64,000 nt of DNA from Lentibacillus lipolyticus. GTDB taxonomy: Bacteria; Bacillota; Bacilli; Bacillales; Amphibacillaceae. Below, piece after piece: positions 61,434 through 64,000 of this stretch. The stretch lies in the NCBI GenBank assembly GCA_004145795.1, contig SEIO01000010.1, forward strand, positions 1-64,000, given 5' to 3'. The number at the start of each line of letters is the position of its first letter. The stretch's first letter is position 1. The translations under genes and the position numbers were made by a program. The notes beneath the pieces are model-generated. The model worked only from the letters and a program-made list of their open reading frames with translations, was not told where the DNA came from and searched no databases.

Positions 61434-61904
61434 TTATACATCCAGTTCTCGCGCAACATTGGCTGTCTCGATTGCGGCGGCTGCTGCTTCGGACCCTTTA
61501 TTTCCTGCCTTTGTTCCCGACCGTTCGATGGCCTGTTCAATGGTTTCAGTCGTAATAATGCCGAAGATGACTGGCTTGCCGGATTCCATTGATGCATTGG
61601 ATACCCCTTTCGCTGCCTCACTGCAAACGTAGTCAAAATGCGGGGTTGCCCCACGGATGACTGCACCAAGCGTGATAACAGCATCATAGTCAGTGCTGAC
61701 TGCCATTTTCCGGGCAATAACCGGTATTTCAAAGGCCCCTGGTACCCAGGCGACATCCATGTTTTCCTCCTTTACACCGTGCTGTTTGAGTGTGCCAAGT
61801 GCACCATCGAGCAGTTTACCAGTAATAAATTCATTGAACCGGGCCACAACAATACCAATTTTCAATTCTGTTCCGACTAGACTTCCTTCCACTGTTTTTC
61901 CCAT
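61434..61904 (-). CDS. ribH: 6,7-dimethyl-8-ribityllumazine synthase
   Basis: A 156-residue lumazine synthase joining 5-amino-6-ribitylaminouracil with dihydroxybutanone phosphate. [19 protein letters not shown] begins the fold. [15 protein letters not shown] (near residue 55), [14 protein letters not shown] (near 80) and the active-site His88-type residue are present. It ends the operon. Start at 61904 with AAGGAG 9 nt before; the ATG at 61913 overlaps that site. It likely assembles into the 60-mer capsid seen in B. subtilis. Confidence 0.95.
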   Translation of the reverse strand: MGKTVEGSLVGTELKIGIVVARFNEFITGKLLDGALGTLKQHGVKEENMDVAWVPGAFEIPVIARKMAVSTDYDAVITLGAVIRGATPHFDYVCSEAAKGVSNASMESGKPVIFGIITTETIEQAIERSGTKAGNKGSEAAAAAIETANVARELDV

Positions 61905-61970
61905 CACAATCATCTCCTTACCCTCATTTGGATTTGTTCTTCCTAAAGACAGTGCCTGCAGGCCAATCCT

Positions 61971-63173
61971 TTAATCATTGTACAAGTGTAATAAGTGCCC
62001 CATTTTTTGTATCTTGGTATGAATGTAATACTCGTTTTCTGTTCGAACACCCGTATCAATTGGGATCCGATTATCAACATGTATGCCATGGTTCTGCAGT
62101 TCGTCCAATTTCTTCGGATTGTTCGTTAAGAGTTTCACACGGGTCACACCCAAATCGTTTAATATCTGTGCACTAAGAGCATAATCGCGCATATCCGGAG
62201 CGAAGCCCAGCTGTTCGTTCGCTTCCACCGTATCCATCCCGTCATCCTGCAGATGGTAGGCGCGGAGTTTATTCAATAGCCCAATACCACGGCCTTCCTG
62301 GCGCATATAGATGAGCACGCCGGAACCGGCTGCATCAATCTGTCTCAACGCCTCTTGCAACTGGGGGCCACAATCACAACGGTAAGAAGCGAACACGTCC
62401 CCGGTCAGGCATTCTGAATGCACCCTAGCTAGGACTGGCTCTTCCGTGTCAATATTCCCTTTGACAAGCGCGATATGCTCCTTGCCATCAAGATCATTGG
62501 TATATCCGTACACATGAAATGTTCCGAACGCAGTTGGCAGTTCGGTTGCCACTTCCCTTTTGATATGCACCTCATGCTGTTTGCGGTACGTAATCAAATC
62601 GGCAATTGTTATCAATTTCAAATGAAATGTTTCCGCCATTTTTTCTAAATCCGGCACACGTGCCATCGTACCGTCATCTTTAATGATTTCACAAATAACC
62701 CCGGATGGAAATGCCCCGCATAATTCCGCAAGATCAGCAGATGCTTCCGTATGCCCAGGGCGCTCGAGCACACCGCCATTTTTAGCAATCAGCGGGAATA
62801 TGTGACCAGGCCGTTTAAAATCGGTCGCCTTCGTATTAGGCCGAGTGAGTGCATAGATGGTTCTGAATCGGTCCTCTGCACTAATTCCCGTCGTTGTGTC
62901 CTGATGATCAACGGTGACCGTAAATGCCGTCTGTAAAGGGTCGCTGTTCTCACCTGTCATTGGCGGCAGCTCCAATTCCCGGGCTAAATCTGGCTTAATA
63001 GATGTGCAGACAAGACCTTTTCCGTGTGTAATCATGAAGTTGATGGTATCTGGTGTCACTTTTTCCGAAAGCACAACCAGGTCCCCCTCGTTTTCCCGAT
63101 CGGCATCATCAACAACAATGACCGGTTTGCCTGCTTTCAAATCTTGGATAGCTTCGTCAATTGTGTGAAACAT
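61971..63173 (-). CDS. ribBA: Bifunctional dihydroxybutanone-phosphate synthase / GTP cyclohydrolase II
   Basis: A 400-residue fusion. The N-terminal RibB domain (about 1-200) has [14 protein letters not shown] (metal-binding Glu/Asp), [14 protein letters not shown] and GVICEI. The C-terminal GTP cyclohydrolase II domain (about 205-400) has the zinc cysteines in [20 protein letters not shown] and [23 protein letters not shown] precedes the ATG at 63173. It overlaps the end of ribE by 17 bp. Supplies both precursors of the riboflavin ring. Confidence 0.96.
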   Translation of the reverse strand: MFHTIDEAIQDLKAGKPVIVVDDADRENEGDLVVLSEKVTPDTINFMITHGKGLVCTSIKPDLARELELPPMTGENSDPLQTAFTVTVDHQDTTTGISAEDRFRTIYALTRPNTKATDFKRPGHIFPLIAKNGGVLERPGHTEASADLAELCGAFPSGVICEIIKDDGTMARVPDLEKMAETFHLKLITIADLITYRKQHEVHIKREVATELPTAFGTFHVYGYTNDLDGKEHIALVKGNIDTEEPVLARVHSECLTGDVFASYRCDCGPQLQEALRQIDAAGSGVLIYMRQEGRGIGLLNKLRAYHLQDDGMDTVEANEQLGFAPDMRDYALSAQILNDLGVTRVKLLTNNPKKLDELQNHGIHVDNRIPIDTGVRTENEYYIHTKIQKMGHLLHLYND

Positions 63174-63795
63174 GCTGTCCACTTCCTTCGTCTGATTTCA
63201 ATTGCTGATGATTCAATAGATTGTGCACATGTTTTGCTAACACGTCACACTCCACATTGACACCATCTCCCTCACCTTTTGTTCCAAGGATGGTTTGCGA
63301 CACAGTGTGCGGAATAAGCGAAAGTGTTATTTCATTGCCGTTGATGCCGAACACCGTCAAGCTGACGCCATCAACAGCGACCGAACCTTTCATGATAAAA
63401 TAAGCCGCGAGTTCTGACGAGATAGCGACATGATAATAAACCGCATTTTCTTGCTCCGTTTTTCGGACGATGGTCCCCGTTCCATCAACATGACCGGTAA
63501 CAAAATGCCCGCCAAACCTGCCGTTCACCGGCATAGCGCGTTCAAGGTTCACGCAGCCCCCTTCGTCCAGCATACGAAGGGAAGTTGCCTTTATCGTCTC
63601 CGGCATCACATCCACCCCGAATGCATCATTCGACTTATCCGTAACCGTCAAGCATATGCCGTTTACCGCGATGCTGTCACCGATTTTCACATCATTCAGC
63701 ACGGTCGCTGCTTCGATTGTCAGCCGTACTGCTGACTCTGAAGCCTCATCCAGTTGCCTGATTCTCCCCATTTCTTCAACAATTCCGGTAAACAT
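63157..63795 (-). CDS. ribE: Riboflavin synthase, alpha chain
   Basis: A 212-residue enzyme converting two dimethyl-ribityllumazine molecules to riboflavin. It shows the two internal repeats of the family (each with FTGIVEE / VTGHVDG-like and GVSLTV-like motifs; N-terminal [10 protein letters not shown], catalytic CLTV and NLERAM). GGGAGGTT lies before the ATG at 63795. It overlaps ribD by 20 bp and ribBA by 17 bp. Confidence 0.95.
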   Translation of the reverse strand: MFTGIVEEMGRIRQLDEASESAVRLTIEAATVLNDVKIGDSIAVNGICLTVTDKSNDAFGVDVMPETIKATSLRMLDEGGCVNLERAMPVNGRFGGHFVTGHVDGTGTIVRKTEQENAVYYHVAISSELAAYFIMKGSVAVDGVSLTVFGINGNEITLSLIPHTVSQTILGTKGEGDGVNVECDVLAKHVHNLLNHQQLKSDEGSGQHVSHN

Positions 63796-64000
63796 TTGTA
63801 TTAACCTCCCGTGGCTCGGCAATTATTTTTACATCGTCGCCAATCATTTCCATAAATCGAATCCTCATTGACAAAACGCCATTCATAGAGTTGAAACCAT
63901 CGCCAGCAATAACACCAGGCGCATTTTTCCCACCGATCAGCTTTGGAGCCATATACTGCACAAGCTGGTTCATCCGGCCATGCTTAAGAAAAGATCCATG
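63776..64000 (-). CDS. ribD: Riboflavin biosynthesis protein RibD, C-terminal end (partial)
   Basis: The last 74 codons of the reductase half of RibD (bifunctional deaminase/reductase). GSFLKHGRMNQLVQYMAPKL followed by IGG is the typical end of the NADPH-binding reductase domain. The gene runs off the right edge, so the deaminase domain and any FMN riboswitch upstream are outside the window. It is the first gene of the operon ribD-ribE-ribBA-ribH. Confidence 0.92.
   Translation of the reverse strand, partial: HGSFLKHGRMNQLVQYMAPKLIGGKNAPGVIAGDGFNSMNGVLSMRIRFMEMIGDDVKIIAEPREVNTNVYRNC

Overview
The window comes from a spore-forming, low-to-moderate GC Gram-positive bacterium of the Bacillaceae, most likely a relative of Lentibacillus, Virgibacillus or Oceanobacillus (inference). 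Supporting features are a gamma-type small acid-soluble spore protein, the spore-cortex deacetylase PdaA, CtsR and PerR regulation, strong AGGAGG-type ribosome sites, and long gene-order similarity to the ygxA-perR-hemL-ygaC, mutY-yfhP-recX-yfhF, yfkD/yfkHIJ/pdaA and yfmR regions of Bacillus subtilis as I remember them. No phage, insertion sequence, tRNA or CRISPR array was seen.

Layout. 1-700: the 5' end of a 16S rRNA gene on the minus strand, preceded by four evenly spaced promoters. 700-9500: ygxA, ygzB, perR (with its own PerR box), a 2-hydroxyacid dehydrogenase, bcp, a K+ channel, hemL, an exporter, ntdP and a spore protein. 9600-15030: mutY, yfhP, yfhH, a short-chain dehydrogenase, recX, yfhF and tiny yfhE. 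14.2-15.3 kb: a cluster of DnaA boxes. 15.4-17.3 kb: yxlEFG, without the sigma factor that normally heads that operon. 17.4-32.4 kb: a secreted beta-lactamase-fold hydrolase, clpE with two CtsR boxes, an acyl-CoA synthetase, a 990-residue PAS-GGDEF-EAL-PilZ protein, pdaA, a YuiF-type transporter, yfkD, an OsmC protein, an MFS transporter and an amino-acid ABC transporter lacking its ATPase. 32.5-42.5 kb: a PerR-box-linked zinc ATPase (zosA-like), a structured intergenic repeat, yfkHIJ, an SRAP protein, glutaminase, an MFS transporter, a CAP-domain protein and mreBH.

42.5-57.1 kb is the most interesting part: two converging operons plus a divergent transporter that together look like a complete route from L-lysine to crotonyl-CoA. 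The minus-strand genes encode an aminotransferase, a thiamine-diphosphate decarboxylase-like enzyme, an aldehyde dehydrogenase, lysine 6-dehydrogenase, an IclR regulator and a DUF3870 protein. The plus-strand genes encode a type III CoA-transferase, a glutaryl-CoA-type acyl-CoA dehydrogenase and a second aldehyde dehydrogenase. The inferred order is lysine, 2-aminoadipate semialdehyde, 2-aminoadipate, 2-oxoadipate, glutarate semialdehyde, glutarate, glutaryl-CoA, crotonyl-CoA. A 42-bp tandem repeat lies where the two operons meet.

57.1-64.0 kb: an unrecognised 223-residue protein, a DMT exporter, the ABC-F ATPase YfmR, a small membrane protein that seems to start at ATT directly behind a decayed alpha/beta-hydrolase gene, and the riboflavin operon ribD(partial)-ribE-ribBA-ribH, which runs off the right edge.
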